64,000 nucleotides of DNA from Tetramitus jugosus (lineage: Eukaryota > Heterolobosea > Eutetramitea > Acrasida > Vahlkampfiidae), in NCBI GenBank assembly GCA_937625935.1, contig OW569374.1, positions 62,001 through 126,000 on the forward strand, given 5' to 3'. Shown piece by piece: positions 30,509 to 41,212 of this stretch (position 1 is its first letter; every line of letters begins with the position of its first letter). Under the pieces are notes generated by a model. It was not told where the DNA came from, did no database searches, and saw only the letters and a program-made list of their open reading frames with translations. Made by a program: the position numbers and the translations under genes.

Positions 30509-33193
30509 ATGGCTTCCGCTTATTCTACATTGGAAGAGAGTGAACAGAAGGGCCTAAGTCGCTTCTTTAGCAAGGCTTTTTGGCGTAATACGGCCTATGC
30601 TGGCGTTGGTGTCGTTATCATTTCCATCATTGCTGCCATTGTGCTCATTCTTGTTCTCAGTATGTTTCTTTTTTTTTTTTCTCTCTCATATCTTATATTG
30701 GCTCAACATCATGCATCAAAGAGAGTCAGCTACACACATGTTCACTGTGATGAATCACATGACTAACAATGCGTTTCACCTTTTTTATATATAGCATACA
30801 AGACACCTGTGACCAAGAAATCCTACTCTTTTGATGCCATGTTTGATTCATCGTTGACTCCCAATTCGTTCTCTGCAGTCTGGAGCACATCTCCAACAAG
30901 CAATCAAATGTTGTACTGGAAGACGATACAGCGTCAACAATCATCATCATCTGACGAACAATCATCATCGTTGTTGACTCAACCAAAGAGTATTGAACAA
31001 ATGCTAAAGAACAATGATATTCAAGCAATGAAGGAACAACAACAATCCAATGAAACATGTGTCATTGTGTCCAAGGATCCAGCATCAGGCAAGGAAGCCA
31101 TCATTTTTGATCAATCACACTACGAAGAAACCATTCCATGCGGTACCACTTTTACAGTGTCACCTGATGCTCGTTACATTGCATTCAAGACTGAAGTGGA
31201 AAAGGTGTTCCGTCATTCCATTATTGGCAAGTATTTGTTCTTTGACACACAATCAAAAAAGTTCTCTGATGTCTCTCCAAACGCCAACAACAAGCAAAAG
31301 ACACTTGTCTGGTGCCCAAGTGGAAACACTGTTGCTTTTGTTGAGAATAACAACATTTTTGTCAGAAAGTCACCAAGTGCACCTGCTGTTCAAGTCACAA
31401 ACGACGGTAATGATGAACTGTTGTTCAATGGTGTGACCGATTGGATCTACGAAGAAGAGGTTTTTGGTTCTGTTGAGTCCTTTGTTTGGAATCAAGACTG
31501 TTCCAAGATTGGCTTCTTGAAGTTGGACGAGAGTCACGTGCCAGTCTACAGATATGAAGAGTACTATGCAGATAAGCCATACCCTGTTCCAATTAACATT
31601 AGAATTCCAAACCCTGGTTTCCCTAATCCAATCCCTAGTGTTCATGTGTATCATTTGGACACTGATAAGGTTGTTGATGTCAACTTGGGACCTGTGAACA
31701 CTGGAGATTTGACCAAGGACTTTTATGTTTACGATTTGAAGTTTGCCAATGAGACTGCTCTTGCTGTGATTGTCGTTCCTAGAGTTCAACAAAAGAAGCA
31801 AATTTTGCTCGTGAATACTGAAGTCACCGGTACTGTTGCTGAACCTGTTGTCATTCGAACTGAAACCATTGATACTTGGATTCAATATGCCAGAGAAGTA
31901 ACTTTCCTATCTGGTCATCAATTTGTTGACTTGATTGCGTTCAATAACTCTTATCATATTGGTTTGTTCAATGTCGGACAAGAAGAACCTGTCAAGCTCT
32001 TGACATCTGGACCATATGAAGTCACAAACATTTTGGCATTCAACCAACACACTAGAGAATTGTTTTATGTGAGTGCTGAGAAGGGATCCACCGAGAGACA
32101 TGTTTATGGTATTAATGTCGACACGAATGCCAAGAGAGCCTTGTGCAATGATGCAAAGGAAGGATACTACTCTGCCAGTTTCAGTTCTGATGCCAACTTT
32201 TATATTCTCAACTATCAAGGACCAGATCTCCCATACACCTTGCTCAAGTCCATTGATGAGAGCAAGAATGTTACAGAGAAGTTGGTTGACAACTCTCACT
32301 TGAAGAAGACATTGAATCACTACAACATCCCAACTTCTCAAATTACTACCATCAAGAATAACCATGGTGATAACATGAACGTTTTGTACGTGTTCCCTCC
32401 AGAGTGGACCGAAGGTACCGAGATTCAATACCCTGTGTTGATGTACTTGTACAATGGACCTGGTTCTCAACTCGTTACAAAGAGCTACTATGCCATGCAT
32501 AACTCTTTCTCCATGTACATGGCCTCTCAAGGTTTTATTGTTGCTACTGTTGACGGAAGAGGTACTGGCTTCAAGGGTATTGACTACATGACTTGTACTT
32601 ATAAGAATTTGGGACAAAAGGAAGTCGAAGATCAGATCGCAGCCGCTAGAGTTATTGCTGATCGTACTGACACTGACGGTGCCAGAATGTCCATTTGGGG
32701 CTGGAGTTATGGTGGCTACATGGCCAGCAAAGTCATTTCCTCCACCTTGAATGATAATCTCTTTATGCTCGGTGTCAGCGTTGCTCCTGTGACCGATTGG
32801 GGTTACTATGACTCTGCATACACTGAGAGATACATGCAATGGCCTGCAATCAATCCAGCTGGATATTTGAACTCTTCAGTCATCAGTCAGATTAGAGATG
32901 AAAAGTGTCCATTGTTGCCAACCGAACAAACTGAAAAGAATGGTGATGTATCATTGGTTCAATCATCCACTAGATTTGTTTTGGTTCATGGTACCGGTGA
33001 TGACAATGTTCATCCATTGAACTCATACAACTTGATGACCGAGTTGCAAAATCGCCAGATTCAATTTGAAACCATGTTCTATCCAAACAAGGACCATTCC
33101 ATTGCTGGTGGGGCCACCAGAAGACATCTCTACCGCTTCTTGTCCAACAAGATTAAGCAGTATGTCACGGAAGACAAGTGCACCACATTCTAA
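30509..33193 (+). CDS. DPP4: Dipeptidyl peptidase IV-type (S9B) type II membrane peptidase
   Basis: Exon 1 is 30509-30659 and exon 2 is 30795-33193, with a 135-nt intron (donor GTATGT, acceptor ATATAG), giving 849 residues. A short cytoplasmic tail is followed by a signal-anchor helix at ~29-50 (YAGVGVVIISIIAAIVLILV), so the enzyme faces the lumen or exterior. The beta-propeller carries the DPP-IV hallmark Glu pair in DWIYEEEVFGS (~269), which anchors the substrate N-terminus. The catalytic triad is complete: Ser in GWSYGGYMAS (~685), Asp in GTGDDNVH (~782) and His in NKDHSIAGG (~816). The family removes X-Pro or X-Ala dipeptides from peptide N-termini. For a bacterivorous amoeba it could act at the surface, in lysosomes or in contractile vacuoles; location is inference. 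Confidence 0.93.
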
Positions 33194-33378
33194 TCTTCCT
33201 AAGCCTGTGCAGCGTACACACGTATCGCTCTCTCTACTCGATCTCACATTAGAGTAAATTATTATTACAATTGTAAAACCAACAAACATATTGGTTGTAT
33301 TCAAACGCTCAAACTTAAGTTGCGACTGCGGAACAACAACACGGAGAAAATAATTCAAGAAGAAAAAACAAAAACAGC

Positions 33379-34830
33379 ATGAAAAGCTTTTTGCGTCGAC
33401 CAGGAAGTGCTGCATTTCGCATATCTCCCAATTGGAGAAAGCCACAACGATCACCATCTACACGACCACCACTACATTTCAGAAACACACCATCACACTA
33501 CTACTCTTTGACACACAACATACCATGTCAACAACAGCACTGTTGTCCATTCTACCACCATAGTCATCAAAGCTATCATCATAGTAGTAACAATAGTAAC
33601 AACAACAACAACTCACATTCAATCAGCACAGGTGACAACAATGAAAATTCAAGCTTTGCAAACAACATTCAACAAAAGTACTCTGATTTGACTCAGTCCA
33701 TACTGAGAATTTGGAGCACTGATAGTCCACAGCAAGCACACATGAATTTTGCATCGACTCTGCAGTTGTTTACAGAAATTTTGCAAAATTTGGATGAGCG
33801 ACTATTCACCTGTGATCACATTCAAATTCCAAAGTACAAGATTGCGCAAATGAACCAATTTTTTGAGGCGCCAAAATTCGATGATCGCTCTACGGTAAAT
33901 TTGCCGCCGTTTCAGCGGAATTATCACAAAATTTCCATGGAGTCCATGCTCTTGTTGGAGTTGTATGCTCAATTTTTGGAGAGCTACTCTCTTTCACAAG
34001 TGGATCTCACATCAAACATGGTGTTATCACCATTGTCATCTCCAACTCAAGCAAGCTCTCACCCGTCGTCATCATTGTCATTTGATCGAACCATGTTGAA
34101 TGATGAACAGTGGTCCTTGCTCCAAAAAAGCTTTATGCAGAGGCATTCAGTGTACAAGATTTTTAGGTTGGTAGATTGTTGGTTTCAAACGTTTGATGAC
34201 GTAAAGATGATACAACTTGATTTTGAGAATGAGTTTGCTCATGTCAGGATGTGGGAACGATTACAATCACGGTTTATTACTCGTCAATTTCCCGCTTTTG
34301 TAAATCCACATGGTAAATCAAGTGTATTGAACATTTTGTTGCTGAATTCAGCTCGGTATGGCTTCAATCTCGGTGTCAAAGCAATGAATCATCAATTGCT
34401 ATCATTGGCAATCTCAGTGTTTGAAACTGTGCTCAGTGATATGAAGTATATGCCATTGGATCGGTATCAGCGCTATCTGAAGGAGAAGCGCCTCAATATC
34501 AAGGAAAAAAATGAAAATTACAATGAAAAAATGGACTGCTTCGCAATCATGGCCATGGTGCGATTGGCTGCGTGTTATCAAACAGTAGGACGGTACGGAG
34601 ATGCCCGGCTCCAACTTGACACAGCCCATCAGATGACACAATCCTATCTCACCAATGATGGGGCATCAATATGTGCACAGCATACCACAATTAGACACAT
34701 GAAACGTCACCTGGAGATTGTGCAAGAACAAGTCCAATTTTTGAATGAGGAAGAAGAAGCAACACAACGAGAAAACAACTCTGAAGGATCCCTACCTTCC
34801 TTTTTTCAGTCAACGAGCACTGTGAAATAA
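33379..34830 (+). CDS. Unknown protein, possible mitochondrial presequence
   Basis: The intronless frame encodes 483 residues. The first ~30 residues (MKSFLRRPGSAAFRISPNW, then more Arg/Lys/Ser) are rich in Arg and free of acidic residues, like a mitochondrial targeting sequence. A His/Asn/Ser-rich spacer follows to ~100. The rest is helical, with a hydrophobic block SSVLNILLLNSARYGFNLG and a TPR-like pair of helices at ~375-440 (FAIMAMVRLAACYQTVGRYG). I recognise no family. The tandem layout with the MATE gene 166 bases downstream need not mean a shared function. Confidence 0.6.
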   Translation: MKSFLRRPGSAAFRISPNWRKPQRSPSTRPPLHFRNTPSHYYSLTHNIPCQQQHCCPFYHHSHQSYHHSSNNSNNNNNSHSISTGDNNENSSFANNIQQKYSDLTQSILRIWSTDSPQQAHMNFASTLQLFTEILQNLDERLFTCDHIQIPKYKIAQMNQFFEAPKFDDRSTVNLPPFQRNYHKISMESMLLLELYAQFLESYSLSQVDLTSNMVLSPLSSPTQASSHPSSSLSFDRTMLNDEQWSLLQKSFMQRHSVYKIFRLVDCWFQTFDDVKMIQLDFENEFAHVRMWERLQSRFITRQFPAFVNPHGKSSVLNILLLNSARYGFNLGVKAMNHQLLSLAISVFETVLSDMKYMPLDRYQRYLKEKRLNIKEKNENYNEKMDCFAIMAMVRLAACYQTVGRYGDARLQLDTAHQMTQSYLTNDGASICAQHTTIRHMKRHLEIVQEQVQFLNEEEEATQRENNSEGSLPSFFQSTSTVK

Positions 34831-34996
34831 AGTCTCACAACCATCTTCCTTGCGGATAGCGCACACATCCAAAACATTGACGTTGACCAAAAATAATAGT
34901 GACATCCATCGTGAATCTTCTACAGCGAAAAGGGACTACCCAATATTCGAACAACAACTTGTTAACGACAAACAAAAGATCACTTTGACAGCAAAC

Positions 34997-37339
34997 ATGT
35001 CATCATCTCCCAGTATTATTAATACCAACATTAATAATACTCCCAACCTTGTTCACCACCCATCTTCTTCTTCACCAATTGTTTCACCCTTCTCTTCCAC
35101 TGGTCCCATTCATAACAACAACAACAATGACAATAACGGAGATGAAGACACTCATTCCCAAGTGAGTGACTACTCTCCTTCAACAGCTTCTCCATCGACT
35201 AGCAATTCACCATTTGGTACATCTCCTACTAAGGTGTCGCACCAACGTGGACGACGAAAGTGGAAAAACAAGTATCACAACTCACCACATCATCAACTGT
35301 ATGTGAACACGAATTTGACAACAAGAACAACATTGACGACAACAATGGAAGAAGAAGAAGAGAGAGTGACTTCACCGACATCACCACCTCTAAGTGCTCT
35401 GAAACGAATCAAGGCACGAGCAAACAACACATCTGAGGAGAGCAATGGTGGTTCCGCTAGCAGCAACACTGTGAGCAAGGACCAACTCAAGCTCAATCTG
35501 TCAAGTCTCAAACGGGAAAACAGCTTTCAGAGCAGAAATAGCAGTCGCGGCGGCGACCGATCTCCGCGCACTCCAATAACTCCGGCCGCACTTTTCACAC
35601 CGCGAGGACTCATGACTGTTTTACAGTCACCGAGGAAGTTGCCTGGATTTGGTATTGATGATGTCGAAGAGGATTTACCAGTGCTTCAAGCACTCAAAAA
35701 GTTTTTGTTTCCAGAGCTATGGTTCTTGTTCAAGAGTTGCTATGCTATTATTATTACCAATATTTGTATTTCAAGTCAAGAGAGCATAGAGTTTGCTTTC
35801 GCAGGACAGTTGGGTGAGACAGAGTTGGCAGCTGCCGCTCTAGCGCAAGCTTACTACAATTGTTGCTCCTATATATTGATTGGACTCGTTTCAGGTCAGA
35901 CGACACTTGTTTCACAAGCTGAAGGGTTAAGCAACTCTGGTCACATGAGAAGAACTGTTCTCAAGAGATCTTTTCTCCTCATTACGCTGTTTTCGATACC
36001 ATTGTTGGTGCTGTTGAACGTTGGTGGTTATGTGCTCAAGATGTTGCAAGAAGAACCCGTGGTGGTGACTTCTGCAGGACTGTACCTCAACTATTACTCT
36101 ATTTCATTGTTAGCTACAGGTTATAACTCAATTTTGACCGAGTACATGGTTGCTCAATCCTATTTTGTGCTGCCGATGTTATGTGCGATTTTTGGAGTGG
36201 TGATCGATGTGTTGGCAAACTTGACGTTGACTCGTGGAATGCATCGTAAGAAAACAAAGATTGGGTTTATTGGAGCGGCGATTAGTGCTGCCATTACTCG
36301 TTGGATTTCGTTTCTATTGTTGATCGGATGTGTACTCTTTATTGAGCTGTACAAGTCAAGACAGGAGAGAAAACAAGAATTGGAACAGGAGCAAGTGAAC
36401 TCGATATCTGTGGACTCACAAACACCTGCAGCAACACAGGTCGAAACAGCGAGGAAGGCATTGGAGGAAGAGGAAAATTTAACATTTAAACAAAAGATTT
36501 CTCGTTCACTTCAGAGAAATGTGATCGATGTGATTGATCCACGTGGTATTTGGGAGTACATGAAGGTTGGTGTGCCTGGATCTATGATGCTGGTCGCAGA
36601 GACTTGGAATTTAGAGATTGCGACAATTATTGCTGGATTTTTACAAAATCCAGCTTATCTATCAGCCCATTCAGTGGTTGTGAGTGTTTGTGTCTGGGTG
36701 TTCACAGTACCCTTTTCTATCGGAACAGCCACATCTGTAAGAGTTGGTTATTGCATTGGCTCGAACAAGCCAAATAAGGCAAAGGTATCCGCATTTATTG
36801 GAATAGCTGTTGCTTTGATCTTCATGATCATTGCTTTGATTATAACATCTTGTTTGAGATGGTATCTTCCCAAGATATTTACCTCTTCGAAGGAAGTACT
36901 GGAAATATCAGCAATTCTTCTCCCAATTGCCTCTGCCATTCAAATTTTGGATGGATTACAGACGACAATTGGAGCGATTATTCAAGGAATGGGCAATCAG
37001 TACGTGGGAGCTTCCTCCAATATCCTGGGATACTACTGTATTGGATTTCCTGTTGGTGTTATTCTAGCCTTCACCACACCACTCCATATCTATGGTTTAT
37101 GGATAGGAATTGGTGTAGGTTTAGTGTTTGTTGTTATTGTTATCTCTGGTTATGTGATGGTCTTTGCTGGATTCAGAAGAGAGGTACCTCGTGCGAAACG
37201 AAGAGTGACGCGTTCAGACGTCAGGTTGGGTGCCAAGAGATTGGATGTTGCAACTCCAACTCCCAAGGCAGCAACTCCCAACACACAATTGCCACAAGAC
37301 CCTACAACCACAACAAGCGTCTTTAGCCCTTTTCCGTAA
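34997..37339 (+). CDS. MATE-family multidrug/organic cation antiporter
   Basis: The product has 780 residues. Translation starts at 34997, the first ATG; the frame is open upstream without one. Residues 1-225 are a hydrophilic Ser/Thr/Asn-rich cytoplasmic extension, much longer than in most MATE proteins. Twelve hydrophobic helices in two halves follow. The first half includes ESIEFAFAGQLGETELAAAA and YILIGLVSGQTTLVSQAEG, the latter matching the MATE 'G-x-x-x-x-L-x-T-L-x-x-Q-A-x-G' block. The second half includes VPGSMMLVAETWNLEIATII and an IGTATSVRVGYCIGSNKP block. A ~70-residue charged loop separates the halves. MATE proteins export organic cations using H+ or Na+ gradients. A short basic C-tail ends FSPFP. 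It is in tandem with the 33379 gene. Confidence 0.93.
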   Translation: MSSSPSIINTNINNTPNLVHHPSSSSPIVSPFSSTGPIHNNNNNDNNGDEDTHSQVSDYSPSTASPSTSNSPFGTSPTKVSHQRGRRKWKNKYHNSPHHQLYVNTNLTTRTTLTTTMEEEEERVTSPTSPPLSALKRIKARANNTSEESNGGSASSNTVSKDQLKLNLSSLKRENSFQSRNSSRGGDRSPRTPITPAALFTPRGLMTVLQSPRKLPGFGIDDVEEDLPVLQALKKFLFPELWFLFKSCYAIIITNICISSQESIEFAFAGQLGETELAAAALAQAYYNCCSYILIGLVSGQTTLVSQAEGLSNSGHMRRTVLKRSFLLITLFSIPLLVLLNVGGYVLKMLQEEPVVVTSAGLYLNYYSISLLATGYNSILTEYMVAQSYFVLPMLCAIFGVVIDVLANLTLTRGMHRKKTKIGFIGAAISAAITRWISFLLLIGCVLFIELYKSRQERKQELEQEQVNSISVDSQTPAATQVETARKALEEEENLTFKQKISRSLQRNVIDVIDPRGIWEYMKVGVPGSMMLVAETWNLEIATIIAGFLQNPAYLSAHSVVVSVCVWVFTVPFSIGTATSVRVGYCIGSNKPNKAKVSAFIGIAVALIFMIIALIITSCLRWYLPKIFTSSKEVLEISAILLPIASAIQILDGLQTTIGAIIQGMGNQYVGASSNILGYYCIGFPVGVILAFTTPLHIYGLWIGIGVGLVFVVIVISGYVMVFAGFRREVPRAKRRVTRSDVRLGAKRLDVATPTPKAATPNTQLPQDPTTTTSVFSPFP

Positions 37340-37818
37340 AACCTCAATCACGCACATAAAAGGTATCACCGGCGTCGGAAAAAAATTCTTACCCTTTCAT
37401 CCGCGCGTAGAAAACTTGACATGAGTCATCTGTCGTGAAAGTGTTGTAATGGATGTCGTTTTTTGACAGATGAATTTGCTATTCGGACAAACAGAATGTA
37501 CTAATGAGGAAAACTGACGACCAATCTCCTTCTCCACACACATTCTCATCAACGTTTCGCCATAAAGAAAACGAACAACAATAACCAACCACACATCGCT
37601 TTGTTGATCGACTCCATCAACTTCTCTCTCTCACACACACAAAACGTCACTATTTGGATCGACCGGCAATCCCAAAGAACTTTAACACACTTACATAAGA
37701 GAAGGGTGAAGGGTCACATCACACAAAAAAACACATCAAGGTTTTCATTACTTTATTAAAAAAAAAAGAACTACACACAAGAAGAAGAAACAAATCTAGA
37801 GAAAAAATTGTATTAGGC
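37340..37818. other. Intergenic: leader/promoter of the receptor gene
   Basis: About 480 bases with no credible coding frame. It includes CT-rich stretches (TCTCTCTCACACACAC near 37625-37640) and a poly-A run near 37756-37768 followed by an A-rich leader up to the ATG at 37819. No RNA gene is seen. Confidence 0.35.
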
Positions 37819-40207
37819 ATGCCAGCAGCAGATGAATCCACAACTACCCTCCAGCAACTGGCCACAGCTCGACGTACCAGGAGCAGTATCAAATTTGGAA
37901 TGTTAAACTTGATGAATCCGTTTGAGAGTGAACTTGAAGACACGCCCATGACTCACCGAAATGGCGCCACGGATTCCACTACGACGCCAGACCCTGAAAA
38001 AAAAAGGAAAAGCAGCAAAAAGAAAAAAACATGTTGGCAACAAACAGTCAACTGTTTGTTGAGTCTTCGTGTGAGAACCATGTTGGTTCTATTGGGTATC
38101 ATTGCCGTTATGATGATAATCTTTTTAGCTATTTTGATATCGGTGTTTGCTACATCGTTTAAGAAACTAGAGACTAGCACAACTGAAGATGCGACAAAAC
38201 GTGTGTCCAGGGCCATTTTTGATGATTTTGATCAACAAATGACTAGACTTTTGAGTTATGCCATATGGGTATGTACAACGTCAGATATTGCTACCTTTTT
38301 TTTTGTAAACTCTGATTTTTTTGAAAGGCGCGACAAAAGCTAACAGATACGAATGATAGACGGACACTGCCAATTTAATGAACAATTTTACACAAGAGGA
38401 CTGGGAACCATACAGAGAAGAAAATTATAGATATGATTATATGCAGAGTGCCCAGGGAACTAATCTTGCTCTCTTTTACTACAATGATGGTACGTTGGCT
38501 GCTTACGTAGGCTTTGATTTCACCACGGGAGCCAACATTTCTGTTCCTCAAGAGTTGGCCTCACTGCCACTGGACCATCCACTCATGGTTAACATGAGTG
38601 ATATTGAGCACCGTGCCGGTGGTTATATCGTTGCTAAGAACTACATGGATTATGGTAATATGATCTTTGCGGTGACTGCAGCACCTATTCAAGCCGATGC
38701 TGACAATGCACAGACTGCAGGTGTTCTCGTGTATGCCACCATGACTCAACCAGACAAGGTTATGACTCTGTCTGTGAGATCTCAATTGTGTATCACTGTG
38801 TACACGATGGAAGACATTCTCTCAAAGAGCTACTTGTCAAAGTATAGAGGTTTGAGCAAGGGTAGCTATATACCAGTCGATATCTCAAATTCCGTTTGGG
38901 AAAATGATGAATCCAGAAGGATTGAAGTATTGGATCAATCATCTATGTCATTGCAGAATAGAGAGTGCTGGCGTGTGAGAGGCGGTGAGAGAATGGCTGC
39001 CTTCAGAGTGTATTCTAACATTTTTGGTGAACCAGAGGTTGTGATTCGAGCTGATGTGAATCGTTATATCAATGATCTTGGATGGAGATCCTTCGGTCTT
39101 TCATATGGTATGATTGTTGTTGGTTGCGTGCTCATGGCTATTGCTGTCCTTTTGTTTGTAGAAAGAGCTGTTTTGCATCCAATTTTGGCACTGAGTCATG
39201 GTGTGCAAGAGATTGCTGAAACCAACAATATTGAAGCCAGAGTTCCTCAAACTTCATCCAGTGAAATTGGTAGATTGACAAGAAGAGTCAACGAAATGTT
39301 GTCCTCATTGGACTATAGTCAAAAGAAGATTAAGGAAGAGCATGGAAAATTGTCCATCCTGTTGACCAAGGTGTCCATTGAAGAACAAAAGGCTAGAACA
39401 ATCATGAACGGTATTCCTGACTTTATTCTAACTGTTGAAAAATCTGGAGGAGTGATTCTCAATGCCAATAATGCCTTCTACAACAAGCTTCGATTCCCAC
39501 CAAATGACGTGGAGAACAAGATGCTCATTTCATCCCTGTTCAAGAATATGACACACAATGACATACTGAAGAACTTCCAACAGTTGGCTGAGCAGGAGCA
39601 ATCTATAGAAACTGCCATCTTTACCAAGTTCAAGAGTGAAATTCCTGTCCAAGTATCTGTCAGCATCATCAAGCTGTTGGTTAATGAACAATTGGTTGAA
39701 TCATTTGTAGTGATGTGCAGAAATATGAGTGAACATCATGAAATGAAGGAGAAGATGAATGCCCATGAGGAACAACTCAAGACTCTTGCCACTCAGATCG
39801 AATTCGAAACAATGCTCAGAACTCCATTCTACAAAGAAGCATTCAAAGAGTTCTGCAGAAAGGAGATGAGCGAGGAGAATATACTCTTCTTGGAGGCTGT
39901 TGAAGACTATAGATTGATGACAAAGACCCATGAAAGAGCTCTCAAGCAACAAGAGATTATTGACAGATTCTTGAAAGAAAATGGCTCGTCTCCCTTGAAT
40001 TTGTCCCACAGTGTCCTGCAGCGAGAGTTGTTCTCAATTGAGAAGGGATGTGGTCAAATTGACCTATTTGATCAATTGGAAATTGTAGTTAGAGGCATGG
40101 TCATGTCCGACACCTTTGCTCGGTTCAATGCCGAGAACAGGCGAGGAAAGGAAAATGCAAAGAAGAAGCAAGAAACTAGTCCATCCATTCTTGAACAGGA
40201 CAAGTAA
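37819..40207 (+). CDS. Receptor with CHASE4-like sensor, HAMP, PAS and RGS domains
   Basis: Exons 37819-38268 and 38360-40207 (91-nt phase-0 intron, donor GTATGT, acceptor GATAG) give 765 residues. A basic cytoplasmic N-terminus (KKRKSSKKKK) leads into TM1 (~88-114, VLLGIIAVMMIIFLAILIS). The extracellular part (~115-395) starts with a helix and SYAIWTDTANLMNN across the exon join, which resembles the CHASE4 Y-x-x-W-D-x-x-x-x-x-x-x motif, then a YNDGTLAAYVGFD strand. TM2 is ~398-420 (IVVGCVLMAIAVLLFVE). A HAMP linker follows (~421-475, with IEARVPQTSSSEIGRLTRRV), then PAS (~490-595, PDFILTVEKSGGVILNANNA) and RGS (~630-737, FYKEAFKEFCRKEMSEENIL ... FLEAVEDYRLM). RGS domains speed GTP hydrolysis by G-alpha. 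The inferred role is a ligand-gated regulator of a heterotrimeric G protein. The domain order is unlike animal RGS proteins. Confidence 0.85.
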
Positions 40208-41212
40208 AGCTCAACCGTTTTTTTAAAGGTCCATCATTTCTTCAATTCCAACCCACAAGGGATTTCGTTCCGTAGTTGTAAACGAAAAAGTGATGGGTGA
40301 CCAGTCTGAGCGGCCAGTTCGTTGTCACGGGTCCAATTTGAGCACACGAGACCCCAAAACAACACAAAACCAAAAAAATCATTTTTGTAAGCTACACAGA
40401 CGGTCGCTTGGACACTCCAACATCAACTTGTTGCACCACGCAACAAAAGCATCATCGCACACATCAAGAACAACACAATGTCATGTGTGAGCTGCACAAC
40501 TTGAGGTGATGTATGCCATGCTACTCCCCAACTACATAAATCAATACTCAAACGAACAACTTAACCAACCCAAAGTTGAGGAATCCGATGCCCCGGAAGA
40601 AACGCGCCAAAACAAACCAACCGAAAAAAAAGTTCCACTTTTTCGTGTACGCTTCATCGTTGTAAACGCGCCTGGTCGGTGAAAGAAAATCTCCAACAAA
40701 ACGATCGTTTGTGGGAGGTTTGTCCAGCAAGCTTCTGCGTCAACGCGCACACATACAACAAAAAAGCGTTTCTCAACCGCACACAAACAAAACAAAAAAA
40801 ATCATCAACCACCACCATCAACTTGATAATCAACTGTTGCTGTTTTTGAGGTGTGCGACTGTCTCTCCCATCACTCACTACTACCACTACTCAATCAAAC
40901 ACACCAACAACGACCACTCCACAATTCTTCCTTTCAACAAAAAAAAATTTTGCGTTCGTAGTCAGTCGCCTAATAATACTCAATACTCAAACGCACAACA
41001 AACTTTTACCAGCACCACCAGGAAAAACTTGTAACAGCAAATAATTTTATAGAGTCGCCAAAAAATTTTTGAACAAAAAACAACAATTCACAATCATCAA
41101 CTGCTCAAGATTCAAATAATAATTATTAGTACAAGTTATCAAAAACAACAACAAAAAATAACCACCACCATCACCACTACAATCATTTGACAGTTAAACA
41201 ACAAAACAACTC
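40208..41212. other. Intergenic: long A/C-rich leader and promoter
   Basis: About 1 kb before the 41213 gene shows no credible coding frame. The last ~400 bases are A/C-rich with AACAACAA and ACCACCACC runs, like a long leader. CAATACTCAAACG followed by (A/C)ACAAC occurs twice (near 40541 and 40980). AAACGCGCCAAAAC at 40599-40612 resembles an E2F site; AAACGCGCC recurs near 40664. Confidence 0.35.

Noticed and set aside
31907-32839. A 310-codon minus-strand frame inside the DPP-IV gene
   Set aside because: It is the complement of a strongly conserved catalytic domain; composition (Val/Ile/His-rich) is typical of an antisense shadow.
34850-34996. N-terminal extension of the MATE frame
   Set aside because: The frame is open but has no ATG before 34997; it is leader sequence.
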